A stretch of DNA of 64,000 nucleotides, taken from Bradyrhizobium canariense (GTDB lineage Bacteria > Pseudomonadota > Alphaproteobacteria > Rhizobiales > Xanthobacteraceae). This document shows positions 24,215 to 33,943 of the stretch, piece after piece. The stretch spans positions 62,001 to 126,000 of the forward strand of contig NZ_VSST01000015.1 in NCBI RefSeq assembly GCF_019402665.1, read 5' to 3'. Under the pieces are notes generated by a model. It was not told the origin of the DNA and ran no database searches. It saw nothing but the letters and a program-made list of their open reading frames with translations. Each line of letters begins with the position of its first letter. Position 1 is the stretch's first letter. A program made the position numbers and the translations under genes.

Positions 24215-26344
24215 ATGTCCAATTCCAAAGATGCCGTCCGCAAGGTGCTTGACCAGGTCAAGGCGGACAAGCGCACCAGCCTGACCGCGCCGGAAGGCAA
24301 GCTGGTCTGCGACGCCTACGGCATTCCAGTGCCGAAGGAGGGTGTGGCGAAATCGGCCGGCGAGGCCGGCAAAATGGCCGCCTCGATGGGCTTTCCGGTG
24401 GTGATGAAGATCGTCTCGCCGGACATTCTCCACAAGACCGAAGCCGGCGGCGTCATCGTCGGCCTCAAGACGGCCGAAGACGCCGAGAAGGCCTACGAGA
24501 CGATCCTGTCCAACGCCAGGAAGTACAAGTCCGACGCCAAGATCGAGGGCGTCCAGGTGCAGCAGATGCTGGCCGGCGGCACCGAAGTGATCGTCGGGTC
24601 GATCACCGATGCCTCGTTCGGCAAGCTGGTTGCCTTCGGCCTCGGCGGCGTGCTGGTCGAAGTCCTGAAGGACATCACCTTCCGCCTCGCGCCCGCGACC
24701 AAACAAGACGCGCTGTCGATGCTCGACGGCATCCAGGCGCATGAGATTTTGAAGGGCGTTCGCGGCGGCGAGCCGGTGAACCGCACCGCGCTTGCGGATG
24801 TCATCGTCAAGGTCTCGCAGCTCGTCACCGATTTCCCCGAGATCGTCGAGCTCGATCTCAACCCGGTGTTCGCGACGGCCAAGGACGCGATCGCGGCCGA
24901 CGTCCGCATCGTCGTCGACTTCGCTTACATGCCCAAGCCGAAGCCGCGCCCGACCGAAGAGATCGTCGCGGCCATGAGCCGCATCATGCAGCCGAAGGCG
25001 GTTGCCGTGGTCGGCGCTTCGGCCGAAGACGGCAAGATCGGCAATTCCGTGATGAAGAACCTCATCAACGGCGGCTACAAGGGCGACATCTACCCGATTC
25101 ATCCCAAGGCCGCCGAGATCCTCGGCTACAAGGCCTATAAGAGCGTCAAGGACGTGCCCGGCGTGATCGACACCGCAGTGTTCGCCATTCCCGCGAAGTT
25201 CGTCGCCGCGGCGCTCACCGAATGCGGCGAGAAGAAAATTCCCGGCGCGGTCTTGATCCCGTCCGGTTTCGCGGAAGCCGGCGCGCCGGAGCTGCAGGCC
25301 GAGATCGTCGAAGTCGGCAAGAAGTACGACATCCGCCTGATGGGCCCGAACATCTACGGCTTCTATTATACGCCTGCCAATCTCTGCGCGACCTTCTGCA
25401 CCGCCTATGACGTCAAGGGCCACGCGGCGCTGTCCTCGCAGTCGGGCGGCATCGGCATGGCCATCATCGGCTTCTCGCGTTCGGCCAAGATGGGCGTGTC
25501 CGCGATCGTCGGCCTCGGCAACAAGTCCGATATCGACGAGGACGATCTGCTCGCCTTCTTCGAGCAGGATCCGAACACCAACCTGATCGCGCAGCACTGC
25601 GAAGACCTCAAGGACGGCCGCGCCTTTGCGGAAGCGGCAAAGCGCGTCTCCAGGAAAAAACCGGTCATCGTGCTCAAGGCCGGCCGCACCTCGGCCGGCG
25701 CGAAGGCGGCCTCGTCGCACACCGGCGCGCTCGCCGGCAACGACAAGATCTACGAGGACGTCCTCGCGCAGTCCGGCGTGATCCGCGCCCGTTCGCTGCG
25801 GCAGCTGCTCGAATTCGCGCGCGGCGTGCCGGTGCTGCCGACGCCGAAGGGCGAGAACGTGCTGATCATCACCGGCGCCGGCGGCTCGGGCGTGCTGCTG
25901 TCGGACTCCTGCGTCGACAACGGCCTCTCGCTGATGTCGATGCCGGCAGATCTCGATGCTGCCTTCCGCAAGTTCATCCCGCCGTTTGGCGCGGCCGGAA
26001 ATCCCGTGGACATCACCGGAGGCGAGCCGCCGATCACCTACGTCAACACGGTGAAGCTCGGCCTGACGGATGAGCGCATCCACTCGCTGATCCTCGGCTA
26101 CTGGCACACCATCGTCACGCCGCCGATGGTGTTCGCCCGCAACATGGTCGAGGTGAAGAAGGAGATGGAGGCCAAGGGCTTCGTGAAGCCGATCGTCGCC
26201 TCGCTCGCCGGCGACGTCGAGGTCGAGGAGGCCGCCGAATATCTCTACCAGAACGGCATCCCGGCCTATGCGTATTCGACCGAGCTGCCGGTCGAAGTCC
26301 TCGGCGCCAAGTACAAATGGGCGCGCGGAGCAGGGCTGCTCTGA
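24215..26344 (+). CDS. ADP-forming acyl-CoA synthetase (acetate-CoA ligase family), oxalate locus
   Basis: A 709-residue fusion of the beta (ATP-grasp, about 15-235) and alpha (CoA-binding and ligase, about 250-700) parts of nucleoside-diphosphate-forming acyl-CoA synthetases. SSHTGALAGND carries the phosphorylated His (about 502); VVGASAEDGKIGNSVMKNLI starts the CoA-binding Rossmann unit. The ATG at 24215 has AAGGGAG upstream; an in-frame ATG at 24122 lacks one. It is divergent from gntR-oxc-frc and has its own operator copy. It could charge oxalate or formate with CoA to prime the Frc/Oxc cycle, or recover energy from an acyl-CoA. The acid it uses is unknown. Confidence 0.9.
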   Translation: MSNSKDAVRKVLDQVKADKRTSLTAPEGKLVCDAYGIPVPKEGVAKSAGEAGKMAASMGFPVVMKIVSPDILHKTEAGGVIVGLKTAEDAEKAYETILSNARKYKSDAKIEGVQVQQMLAGGTEVIVGSITDASFGKLVAFGLGGVLVEVLKDITFRLAPATKQDALSMLDGIQAHEILKGVRGGEPVNRTALADVIVKVSQLVTDFPEIVELDLNPVFATAKDAIAADVRIVVDFAYMPKPKPRPTEEIVAAMSRIMQPKAVAVVGASAEDGKIGNSVMKNLINGGYKGDIYPIHPKAAEILGYKAYKSVKDVPGVIDTAVFAIPAKFVAAALTECGEKKIPGAVLIPSGFAEAGAPELQAEIVEVGKKYDIRLMGPNIYGFYYTPANLCATFCTAYDVKGHAALSSQSGGIGMAIIGFSRSAKMGVSAIVGLGNKSDIDEDDLLAFFEQDPNTNLIAQHCEDLKDGRAFAEAAKRVSRKKPVIVLKAGRTSAGAKAASSHTGALAGNDKIYEDVLAQSGVIRARSLRQLLEFARGVPVLPTPKGENVLIITGAGGSGVLLSDSCVDNGLSLMSMPADLDAAFRKFIPPFGAAGNPVDITGGEPPITYVNTVKLGLTDERIHSLILGYWHTIVTPPMVFARNMVEVKKEMEAKGFVKPIVASLAGDVEVEEAAEYLYQNGIPAYAYSTELPVEVLGAKYKWARGAGLL

Positions 26345-26349
26345 GGCTG

Positions 26350-26502
26350 CCTTCGCCTCTCCCCGCCTGCGGGGAGAGGCCGGAATTTGCACAGCAAATT
26401 CCGGGTGAGGGGCACTCTCCACAAGTCCGTCTCTCACCGTATTCGCGGAGATAGCCCCTCACCCCGACCCTCTCCCCGTTAGAACGGGGCGAGGGAGGGC
26501 AG
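26350..26502. repeat. REP-like repeat cluster (CTCTCCCCG type)
   Basis: CCTCTCCCCGCCTGCGGGGAGAGG forms a hairpin. It is followed by AATTTGCACAGCAAATT, a second hairpin, and TCACCCCGACCCTCTCCCCG with CGGGGCGAGG. The whole block lies between the synthetase stop and the IclR gene and is a common rhizobial mosaic. Confidence 0.7.
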
Positions 26503-26540
26503 GCGGCTCGCGTCTTGTCTGATTGGCAATGCAGGTCGCG

Positions 26541-27389
26541 ATGAGCAAGAACGTGATCCGACGCAAATCGATCGAGCCCCGATCGTCATCGGAGCCTGAC
26601 CACGACGCGCGCGACGGCGGCGTGCAATCCGTTGATCGCGCGCTGTCGATTCTCGAAACATTGTCCGAAGACGACGAAGGCTATCGCCTCAGCGATCTCG
26701 CCGTTCGCACCGGGCTCTCGGCCTCGACCGTACACCGCCTGCTGGCGACGCTGGAAAGCCGCCGCTTCGTGCAGTTCGACCGCGCCGAATCCAAATGGCA
26801 TGTCGGCGTGCGCAGCTTCACGGTGGGCGCGAGCTTTGCCCGGCGGCGCAATTTCAGCGCCCAGGCTATTCCCTATTTGCGCAAGCTGCGTGATCTCACC
26901 CGCGAGACCGCCAATCTCGCCGTGGTCGACGACGAGTTCATCATCGTGCTGACCCGCATGGAGAGCCGTGAAATCATGCGTTCGCTGACCAAGGTCGGCG
27001 GCCGCGTTCCGATGGTAACGTCGGGCGTCGGCAAGGCGGTGCTCGCGACCTATTCCGACGAGGACGTCGGTGCCGTCATCCGCCATCACGGCATGCCACG
27101 CCTGACCGAGAAATCGATCGTGCGACCAAGCGACCTGTTCAAGGAGCTCGCGACCATCCGCAAGCAGGGTTTTGCGATCGACGACGAGGAAGCCGAGATC
27201 GGCCTGCGCTGCGTTGCCGCCGTGGTCTACAACGCGCTTGCCGAGCCGTTGGCGGCGATCTCCGTTTCCGGCTTGACCAGCAGGGTCACCGATGCGCGGC
27301 TGCCGGAGATCGGCCGTGTGGTGCGCGAGGTTGCGGCGGAACTGACGGCCGCGCTCGGGGGTGTGACCCCGGTCGCGAAGCCAGCCTGA
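26541..27389 (+). CDS. IclR-family transcriptional regulator
   Basis: A 282-residue regulator. The N-terminal winged HTH spans about residues 30-95 (RALSILETLSEDDEGYRLSD, then STVHRLLATLESRRFVQFD), and the IclR effector domain follows, with SGVGKAVLATY and the C-terminal AEIGLRCVAAVVYNALAEPL. Start chosen at the third in-frame ATG (MSKNVIRRKS), which has the nearest ribosome site. It lies upstream of adenine deaminase and gcl-hyi-glxR; IclR-type AllR controls the gcl-type genes of E. coli by sensing glyoxylate, so the same job here is plausible. Linkage is by order only. Confidence 0.85.
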   Translation: MSKNVIRRKSIEPRSSSEPDHDARDGGVQSVDRALSILETLSEDDEGYRLSDLAVRTGLSASTVHRLLATLESRRFVQFDRAESKWHVGVRSFTVGASFARRRNFSAQAIPYLRKLRDLTRETANLAVVDDEFIIVLTRMESREIMRSLTKVGGRVPMVTSGVGKAVLATYSDEDVGAVIRHHGMPRLTEKSIVRPSDLFKELATIRKQGFAIDDEEAEIGLRCVAAVVYNALAEPLAAISVSGLTSRVTDARLPEIGRVVREVAAELTAALGGVTPVAKPA

Positions 27390-27497
27390 CCCCGGTTCGC
27401 GGTCCGTCGTGGCCCGTTGAAGAAATCAGCTCTGGCGGCAGCTGCCCCGACATCGGTATATCCACGCACCGTTGTCGCCTCCTTTTTAGGAAAAGTC

Positions 27498-28298
27498 ATG
27501 CCGTCAGAGCTCCGTTCGCCCCGTCTCGCTGTCCTGATCGATGCCGACAACGCTTCGGCAAAGATTGCCGATGGACTGTTCGAGGAGATTGCCAAGATCG
27601 GCGAGGCCAGCGTTCGCCGCATCTATGGCGACTTCTCCAATGCACGATCCAGGGGCTGGGCCGATATCCTGTCGAAGCACGCCATCATCCCGCAGCAGCA
27701 GTTTGCCTATACGACCGGGAAAAATGCGTCCGACATCACCCTGGTCATCGACGCCATGGACCTACTTCACAGCGGCCGGTTCGATGGCTTCTGCCTGGTG
27801 TCTTCAGACAGCGACTTTACCCGTCTCGCTGCCCGCATCCGGGAGCAGGGTGTCGATGTCTTCGGGTTCGGCGAGCACAAAACGCCGGAAAGTTTTCGGC
27901 AAGCCTGCCGCAGGTTCGTCTACACGGAGAACCTGCTGGCCGCCCCGGCGAACACCCAGGAGGCCGCCGCAAGATCCACGTCGCTTCAGCCGCTTGATGC
28001 GGCGACCCCCATCATCAAGAAGGTCATCACCCAGATGGAGAGCGAGGACGGCTGGGTCACGCTCGGGGAAGTCGGCCGCCAACTTGCCAATCTCGCGTCC
28101 GATTTCGATCCGAGAACGTTCGGCTTCCGCAAGCTGAGCGACCTCGTGCGCAAGACCAATTCCTTCGAGATCGACGAGCAGAACGGGAGGTCAATGCGGA
28201 TTCGGGTCAAGCCCACTGCCGCAGCGGCCCCGAGACGACGGAACTCGCGCAGGCCCGCGAGGTCAGGGGCGGCAGGCGCTTCGCCGCCTAAAGCGTAA
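27498..28298 (+). CDS. NYN-domain putative ribonuclease with OST-HTH/LOTUS domain
   Basis: A 266-residue protein. The PIN-like NYN nuclease domain (about 8-150) has its acidic residues in LAVLIDADNASAKI (D15, D17), KNASDITLVIDAMD (D79, D85) and VSSDSDFTRL (D104, D106). A LOTUS/OST-HTH RNA-binding domain follows at about 170-235 (IIKKVITQMESEDGWVTLGE). The tail is basic (PRRRNSRRPARSG). This two-domain pattern is widespread in bacteria and is thought to act on structured RNA. Start chosen at the ATG at 27498 with AGGAAAA upstream; a longer frame from 27417 lacks a site. Confidence 0.88.
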   Translation: MPSELRSPRLAVLIDADNASAKIADGLFEEIAKIGEASVRRIYGDFSNARSRGWADILSKHAIIPQQQFAYTTGKNASDITLVIDAMDLLHSGRFDGFCLVSSDSDFTRLAARIREQGVDVFGFGEHKTPESFRQACRRFVYTENLLAAPANTQEAAARSTSLQPLDAATPIIKKVITQMESEDGWVTLGEVGRQLANLASDFDPRTFGFRKLSDLVRKTNSFEIDEQNGRSMRIRVKPTAAAAPRRRNSRRPARSGAAGASPPKA

Positions 28299-28383
28299 GC
28301 AGGGCGTGCCGTTATATTTGCGCTTGCCCGGTCTGGCGCAGGGCGTAACCATCGCGGGACCGTAACGCCACGCGAGGGTCCCG

Positions 28384-30186
28384 ATGACCAGACTTACCCG
28401 CTTCGCCGTCGCACCGTTGCATTCGATGACCCGGCGTCTCGCCGATGTGGCCTCGGCGCGGGTCGCGCCGGATCTCGTCGTCACCGGCGCGCGGGTGCTT
28501 TCGACCTATTCGGAGCGCATCCATCAGGGACGTGAGGTCTGGATCACCGGCGGCCGCATCGCGGCGGTGAAGCCGGCTGGAATAGCCAAGAAGGCCTGGA
28601 GCGGCGTCACGACCTACGATGCCGCGGGCGGCATTATCGCGCCGGGCCTGGTTGATCCGCACATCCACATTGAATCCTCGATGGTGACGGCCTGCGCCTA
28701 TGCCGAGGCCGCCCTGCTCAACGGCACCACCACGATCTTCTGCGACAGCCACGAGATCGGCAACGTCATGGACGTCGCCGGCGTCGAGGCGATGCTGGAG
28801 GACGCGCGCGAGGCGCCGCTTTCGATCTTCCTGACGGTGCCTTCTACGGTCCCTGCCACTTCGGCCGCACTGGAGACCGCGGGCGGCGACCTCACGCCGG
28901 ACAAGATCGCCGGCCTGTTCGACCGCTGGCCGGAAGCTGTCGGGCTCGGCGAGAAGATGGATTTTGTGCCCGTCACCATGGGCGATGAGCGAAGCCACGC
29001 CATCCTCGCCGCCGCCCTGAAGCGCGGGCGGCCGGTGTCCGGCCATGTCTATGGCCGCGACTTCGTTGCGGCCTATGCGGCATCCGGCGTCACGGACACC
29101 CATGAGGCGATCGACCGCGACATCGCCGACGATTTGCTCGATGCCGGGGTCTGGGTCTTCCTGCGCGGGGGACCGCCGACCACACCGTGGCACTCGCTGC
29201 CGCAGGCGATCCGCACTATCACCGAGCTCGGCGCTTCGCACAAGCGCACGGCCGCTTGCACCGACGATCGCGACGCCGATGATCTCCTGCTGTTCGGTCT
29301 CGACTGGGTGGTGCGGGAGGCGGTGAAGGCGGGAATGTCGCCCGAGCAGGCCTGGTCGATGGGCTCGCTGCATGGCGCGACGCGCTTCAACATGGACAGC
29401 GATATCGGCGGGCTCGGCGGGGGGCGCCGCGCCGATCTGGTGCTGATGGACGACAATCTGAAGCCGCAATGCACTTGGTATGGCGGCGAGCTGGTGGTCG
29501 AGAACCGCAAGATCACGCCGCGGCTCGATCAGGCATTGTCGCAGCGATATCAATACCCGAAGGCGGCCTACGCGACTGTGAAGCTGCCGGAGAAGCTGAA
29601 GCTGACGCCGGAGCTGCCGGCGAAGGCCTGCACCGTCAACGCCATCAAGACCGCGTTGCCCGGCATCACGCTGATCCATGAGAAGATCGAGATCGAGCCG
29701 GCCAAGGATTGGCCGGAATTGTTCGCGCGCTACAGCCTGTGCTTCGTCACGGTGGTCGAGCGCCACGGCAAATCGGCCGGCAATGTCGCCTATGGCCTCT
29801 TGAAGGACTTTGGCCTGAAGCGCGGCGCGGTCGCCTCCAGCGTCGGGCACGACAGCCACAACATCATCGTTGCCGGTACCAACGAGGCCGACATGCAGGT
29901 CGCGGTGGCCGCCATCAAGGAGCAACAGGGCGCCGTCTGCCTCGTCGCCGAGGGCAAGGTGAGGGCGCTGGTGCCGCTGCCGATCGCCGGTCTGCTGTCC
30001 GACAAGCGCGTTACCGAAGTGGCGGAAGAGGTCAAGGTGCTGAAGAAAGAATGGGCGGAAGCCGGCTGCACCATCCCCTACATGGGCTTCAATTTGATTC
30101 CTCTATCGGTCATTCCGGAAATTCGCATCACCGACAAGGGCCTCGTGCTGGTGCCGCAGATGGAGCTGGCGCCGCTGTTCGAGTGA
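28384..30186 (+). CDS. ade: Adenine deaminase
   Basis: A 600-residue amidohydrolase that deaminates adenine to hypoxanthine and ammonia. [10 protein letters not shown] (91-100) supplies the first metal His pair, and [15 protein letters not shown] and SGHVYG add the next ligands. [20 protein letters not shown] is the C-terminal hallmark of the adenine deaminase branch, distinct from dihydroorotase or allantoinase. The start has a CGAGGG site. Its place just ahead of gcl-hyi-glxR links purine breakdown, whose end product is glyoxylate, with glyoxylate use. The neighbouring genes of xanthine and allantoin breakdown are not in the window. Confidence 0.92.
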   Translation: MTRLTRFAVAPLHSMTRRLADVASARVAPDLVVTGARVLSTYSERIHQGREVWITGGRIAAVKPAGIAKKAWSGVTTYDAAGGIIAPGLVDPHIHIESSMVTACAYAEAALLNGTTTIFCDSHEIGNVMDVAGVEAMLEDAREAPLSIFLTVPSTVPATSAALETAGGDLTPDKIAGLFDRWPEAVGLGEKMDFVPVTMGDERSHAILAAALKRGRPVSGHVYGRDFVAAYAASGVTDTHEAIDRDIADDLLDAGVWVFLRGGPPTTPWHSLPQAIRTITELGASHKRTAACTDDRDADDLLLFGLDWVVREAVKAGMSPEQAWSMGSLHGATRFNMDSDIGGLGGGRRADLVLMDDNLKPQCTWYGGELVVENRKITPRLDQALSQRYQYPKAAYATVKLPEKLKLTPELPAKACTVNAIKTALPGITLIHEKIEIEPAKDWPELFARYSLCFVTVVERHGKSAGNVAYGLLKDFGLKRGAVASSVGHDSHNIIVAGTNEADMQVAVAAIKEQQGAVCLVAEGKVRALVPLPIAGLLSDKRVTEVAEEVKVLKKEWAEAGCTIPYMGFNLIPLSVIPEIRITDKGLVLVPQMELAPLFE

Positions 30187-30224
30187 GCGCTTTCACGCGA
30201 GTCTCGACCTAACCGACTGAAGCC

Positions 30225-30243
30225 GCCGCGATTTTTTCGCGGC
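30225..30243. other. Stem-loop between ade and gcl
   Basis: GCCGCGA and TCGCGGC form a 7-bp stem with a TTTTT loop. No T run follows in either direction, so it is at best a weak terminator or a message-processing structure. The remaining 150-bp gap probably carries the gcl promoter. Confidence 0.4.
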
Positions 30244-30339
30244 TGCCGCATCGTGGAAAATAAAATCGATCTCGTTGAGTGAAGCCCTCGCGGGCCCGAT
30301 GATCTCGCTCGAGCCAATGCAACTCAAGCGAGGTCCGAT

Positions 30340-32130
30340 ATGGCGAAGATGCGAGCCATCGATGCTGCCGTGCGAATTCTGGAGAAGGAAGGCATCTCGA
30401 CTGCCTTCGGCGTTCCCGGGGCCGCGATCAATCCGCTTTACTCGGCGCTGAAGAAGCGCGGCTCGATCCGCCATATCCTGGCGCGCCATGTCGAGGGGGC
30501 CTCGCACATGGCCGAGGGTTATACGCGGGCCAAGGCGGGCAATATCGGCGTCTGCATCGGAACCTCGGGGCCGGCGGGCACCGACATGATCACCGGGCTC
30601 TATTCGGCGATCGCCGATTCCATCCCGATCCTCTGCATCACCGGCCAGGCGCCGCGGGCGCGGCTCTACAAGGAGGATTTCCAGGCCGTCGACATCGAAT
30701 CGATCGCAAAGCCCGTGACCAAATGGGCGGTGACCGTGCGCGAACCCGGGCTGGTGCCTCGCGTGTTCAGCCAGGCCTTTCACATCATGCGCTCGGGAAG
30801 GCCTGGCCCGGTCCTGATCGATATGCCGCTCGACGTGCAGCTCGCCGAGATCGAGTTCGACGACGAGACCTATGAGCCGCTGCCGGTCTACAAGCCCACC
30901 GCGACGCGCAAGCAGGTGGAGAAGGCGCTGGAGATGCTCAACGCGGCCGAACGGCCGCTGATCGTCGCGGGCGGCGGCGTGATCAATGCCGACGCCTCGG
31001 ATTTGCTGGTGGAATTCGCCGAGATCGCCAACGTGCCGGTCGTGCCGACGCTGATGGGGTGGGGGGCCATCCCCGATGACCACGTGCTGATGGCCGGCAT
31101 GGTCGGTCTTCAGACCAGCCACCGTTACGGCAATGCCACCATGCTCGAATCCGATTTCGTGCTGGGCATCGGCAACCGCTGGGCCAACCGCCACACCGGC
31201 TCGGTCGAGACCTACACCAAGGGCCGCACCTTCGTGCATGTCGACATCGAGCCGACCCAGATCGGGCGCGTGTTCAACCCCGACCTCGGCATCGTCTCGG
31301 ATGCCAAGGCCGCCCTTGAGCTTTTCGTCACCGTCGCCAGGGAGTGGCGCCGGTCAGGCAGGTTGCGCGAGCGCCAGGCGTGGCCCGCTTCCTGCCGCGA
31401 CCGCAAGAAAACGATGTTGCGCAAGAGCCATTTCGACAACGTTCCGATCAAGCCGCAGCGCGTCTACGAGGAGATGACCAAGGCCTTTGGCCGTGACACC
31501 TGCTACGTCTCCGTGATTGGCCTGTCGCAGATTGCCGGGGCGCAGTTTCTGGGGGTATACAAGCCGCGCAACTGGATCAATGCCGGGCAGGCCGGGCCGC
31601 TCGGCTGGACGCTGCCCGCGGCGCTCGGCGTGCGCGCGGCGTGTCCGGATCGCGACATCGTCGCGCTCTCCGGCGACTACGACTTCCAGTTCCTGATCGA
31701 AGAGCTCGCGGTCGGGGCGCAATTCAATCTGCCCTACATCCACGTCGTCGTGAACAACTCCTATCTCGGCCTGATCCGCCAGGCCCAGCGTGGCTTCGAC
31801 ATGGACTATCACGTCCAGCTCTCCTTTGAGAACATCAACGCGCCCGAGCTCGGCGGCTATGGCGTCGACCATGTTGCGGTCGCCGAAGGCCTCGGCTGCA
31901 AGGCGATCCGCGTCACCGACCCGAAAGACTCGCAGGCGGCGTTCGCGACCGCGCGCGAATTGATGGCCAAGCATCGCGTGCCCGTGATGGTCGAGTTCAT
32001 CCTCGAACGTGTCACCAACATCGCGATGGGCACCGAGATCGACAACATCGTCGAATTCGAGGAGGTGCTGGATCTGCCGCTCGACGACGTCGCGACCGCG
32101 CGGCCCGGCGTGCTGCAGCCGGCGGAATAG
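30340..32130 (+). CDS. gcl: Glyoxylate carboligase (tartronate-semialdehyde synthase)
   Basis: A 596-residue ThDP/FAD enzyme that joins two glyoxylates to tartronate semialdehyde and CO2. It follows E. coli Gcl almost end to end: [40 protein letters not shown] and CGQ-type [19 protein letters not shown]. The residue that is a catalytic Glu in other ThDP enzymes is Val (V51, in [13 protein letters not shown]), as is diagnostic for Gcl. The ThDP motif is [15 protein letters not shown]. It heads gcl-hyi-glxR with 11-13 bp gaps, a classic glycerate-pathway operon. An upstream IclR protein may control it. Confidence 0.96.
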   Translation: MAKMRAIDAAVRILEKEGISTAFGVPGAAINPLYSALKKRGSIRHILARHVEGASHMAEGYTRAKAGNIGVCIGTSGPAGTDMITGLYSAIADSIPILCITGQAPRARLYKEDFQAVDIESIAKPVTKWAVTVREPGLVPRVFSQAFHIMRSGRPGPVLIDMPLDVQLAEIEFDDETYEPLPVYKPTATRKQVEKALEMLNAAERPLIVAGGGVINADASDLLVEFAEIANVPVVPTLMGWGAIPDDHVLMAGMVGLQTSHRYGNATMLESDFVLGIGNRWANRHTGSVETYTKGRTFVHVDIEPTQIGRVFNPDLGIVSDAKAALELFVTVAREWRRSGRLRERQAWPASCRDRKKTMLRKSHFDNVPIKPQRVYEEMTKAFGRDTCYVSVIGLSQIAGAQFLGVYKPRNWINAGQAGPLGWTLPAALGVRAACPDRDIVALSGDYDFQFLIEELAVGAQFNLPYIHVVVNNSYLGLIRQAQRGFDMDYHVQLSFENINAPELGGYGVDHVAVAEGLGCKAIRVTDPKDSQAAFATARELMAKHRVPVMVEFILERVTNIAMGTEIDNIVEFEEVLDLPLDDVATARPGVLQPAE

Positions 32131-32141
32131 GGAACAGCATC

Positions 32142-32927
32142 ATGCCGAAATTCGCCGCCAACCTCACCATGCTCTTCAACGAAATGCCGTTCGTGGACCG
32201 CTTCGCCGCGGCCAAAGCGGCGGGCTTTTCCGGGGTCGAGTACCTCTTCCCCTATGATTTCGACAAGGCGCTTTTGCGCGAGCAGCTCGACCGCCATGGG
32301 CTGACGCAGGTGCTGCACAATCTGCCGGCCGGCAATTGGGCGGCAGGCGAGCGCGGCATCGCGATCTTGCCGGATCGTGTCAGCGAGTTCCGGGACGGCG
32401 TGTTTCGCGCCATCGACTATGCCAAGGCACTCGATTGCGAGCAGCTCAACTGTCTCGTCGGCATCGCGCCTGTCGATGCCGACCCGCGTGAGCTCAACGA
32501 AACGCTGGTCGGGAATCTGCGGTTTGCAGCTTCGACCCTGGCGCGCGAGAACATCAAGCTTCTGGTCGAGCCGATCAACACGCTCGACATTCCCGGCTTC
32601 TTCCTCAACGGCACCGAGCAGGCCGTGCAGCTGGTCTCCGAGGTGCGCTCAAACAATCTGTTTGTCCAATACGACATCTATCACATGCAGATCATGGAGG
32701 GCGATCTCGCCCGTACCATGCAGGAATATCTGCCGCAGATCGCGCACATCCAGCTCGCCGACAATCCAGGTCGTCACGAGCCCGGCACCGGCGAGATCAA
32801 CTTTCCCTTCCTGTTCCGCCATCTCGACGCGATCGGCTATCGCGGCTGGATCGGTTGCGAATACAAGCCGCGCACTACGACGCTGGAAGGCCTGTCCTGG
32901 CACGCCGCGCAGACTTTCGAGACCTGA
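32142..32927 (+). CDS. hyi: Hydroxypyruvate isomerase
   Basis: A 261-residue TIM-barrel enzyme that interconverts hydroxypyruvate and tartronate semialdehyde. The two catalytic glutamates fall where expected: E143 in LVEPINTLDIPGF and E240 in WIGCEYKPR. HIQLADNPGRHEPGTGEINF supplies the metal ligands. It begins 11 bp after gcl and is followed by glxR after 13 bp, so the three are translated from one message. No unusual feature. Confidence 0.95.
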   Translation: MPKFAANLTMLFNEMPFVDRFAAAKAAGFSGVEYLFPYDFDKALLREQLDRHGLTQVLHNLPAGNWAAGERGIAILPDRVSEFRDGVFRAIDYAKALDCEQLNCLVGIAPVDADPRELNETLVGNLRFAASTLARENIKLLVEPINTLDIPGFFLNGTEQAVQLVSEVRSNNLFVQYDIYHMQIMEGDLARTMQEYLPQIAHIQLADNPGRHEPGTGEINFPFLFRHLDAIGYRGWIGCEYKPRTTTLEGLSWHAAQTFET

Positions 32928-32940
32928 GGAAACCGTAGAC

Positions 32941-33828
32941 ATGATCGACATCGGCTTTATCGGACTTGGCACCATGGGACGGCCGATGGCCGGTCATCTT
33001 CTGGCCGCAGGCCATCGCGTTCTCCTGCACGATGTCGGGCCGGTCGCACCCGAGCTGATCGCGGCCGGCGGCGTTGACTGCAAGTCAAGCAAGGAGGTCG
33101 CGGAGGAGGCGGATGCGGTCATCATCATGGTGCCGGATACCCCGCATGTGGAGGCCGTGCTGTTCGGCAAGGACGGCGTCGCGGGCGGCGTTTCCAAGGG
33201 CAAGATCGTGGTCGACATGAGCTCGATCTCGCCGCTGGCGACCAAGGAATTTGCGAAGAAGATCGAGGCGCTCGGCGCGGATTATCTCGATGCACCGGTG
33301 TCAGGCGGGGAGGTCGGTGCCAAGGCGGCAAGCCTCACCATCATGGTCGGTGGCCCCGAGCGCGCCTTCAACACCATGAAGCCGATCTTCGACCGGATGG
33401 GAAAGAACGTCACCCGCGTCGGCGCCAATGGCGACGGCCAGACGACGAAGGTCGCCAACCAGATCATCGTCGCGTTGACGATCGAGGCGGTCAGCGAAGC
33501 GCTACTGTTCGCGTCGAAAGCCGGTGCGGATCCGGCGCTGGTGCGGCAGGCCCTGATGGGCGGCTTTGCGTCGTCCCGGATTCTCGAAGTGCATGGCGAG
33601 CGCATGGTGAAGCGCAATTTCGATCCCGGCTTCCGCATCGAGCTGCACCAGAAGGATCTCAACCTCGCGCTTGAAGGCGCCCGCGCGCTCGGCCTGTCGC
33701 TGCCGAGCACGGCAGTGGCGCAGCAACTATTCTCGTCCTGCGCCGCGCATGGCGGCAAGGGCTGGGATCACTCGGCGATGGTGCGCGCGCTGGAACTGAT
33801 GGCGGGCCACGAGATCGCGGCGGCCTGA
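32941..33828 (+). CDS. glxR: Tartronate semialdehyde reductase (2-hydroxy-3-oxopropionate reductase)
   Basis: A 295-residue beta-hydroxyacid dehydrogenase that reduces tartronate semialdehyde to D-glycerate with NAD(P)H. GFIGLGTMGRPMAGHL (5-20) is the cofactor loop, DAPVSGGEVGAKAASL (117-132) the substrate signature, and the catalytic Lys is K170 in GDGQTTKVANQ. GAGGAAA precedes the ATG at 32941; a longer frame overlapping hyi is a shadow. It ends the gcl-hyi-glxR unit. A glycerate kinase, the next step, is not in the window. Confidence 0.94.
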   Translation: MIDIGFIGLGTMGRPMAGHLLAAGHRVLLHDVGPVAPELIAAGGVDCKSSKEVAEEADAVIIMVPDTPHVEAVLFGKDGVAGGVSKGKIVVDMSSISPLATKEFAKKIEALGADYLDAPVSGGEVGAKAASLTIMVGGPERAFNTMKPIFDRMGKNVTRVGANGDGQTTKVANQIIVALTIEAVSEALLFASKAGADPALVRQALMGGFASSRILEVHGERMVKRNFDPGFRIELHQKDLNLALEGARALGLSLPSTAVAQQLFSSCAAHGGKGWDHSAMVRALELMAGHEIAAA

Positions 33829-33829
33829 A

Positions 33830-33846
33830 CTGTTACCGGGTAACAG
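33830..33846. promoter_or_regulatory. Perfect 17-bp palindrome after glxR
   Basis: CTGTTACC-G-GGTAACAG is fully symmetrical and starts 2 bp after the glxR stop. It lies about 98 bp upstream of the DUF1236 gene. A TetR-type operator is possible, as is a small transcript-end hairpin; no T run follows. Confidence 0.45.
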
Positions 33847-33943
33847 TCTCCGGTTTTGGTGCCGTCTAGATCGGGCGGGGAACCGGAACAATGATCCGGC
33901 CCCGCGGTTGAAGGCGCACAACAATCACTGGAGACATAAGCAC

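Noticed and set aside
24200..26437. A 745-codon open frame on the minus strand opposite the acyl-CoA synthetase gene
   Set aside because: It mirrors a well-supported gene. Its translation is His/Asp/Arg-rich with no family motif, as expected from antisense reading of GC-rich codons.
30340..32130. Acetolactate synthase as identity of the ThDP enzyme
   Set aside because: Val51 replaces the catalytic Glu, overall similarity follows glyoxylate carboligase, and hyi-glxR follow directly.
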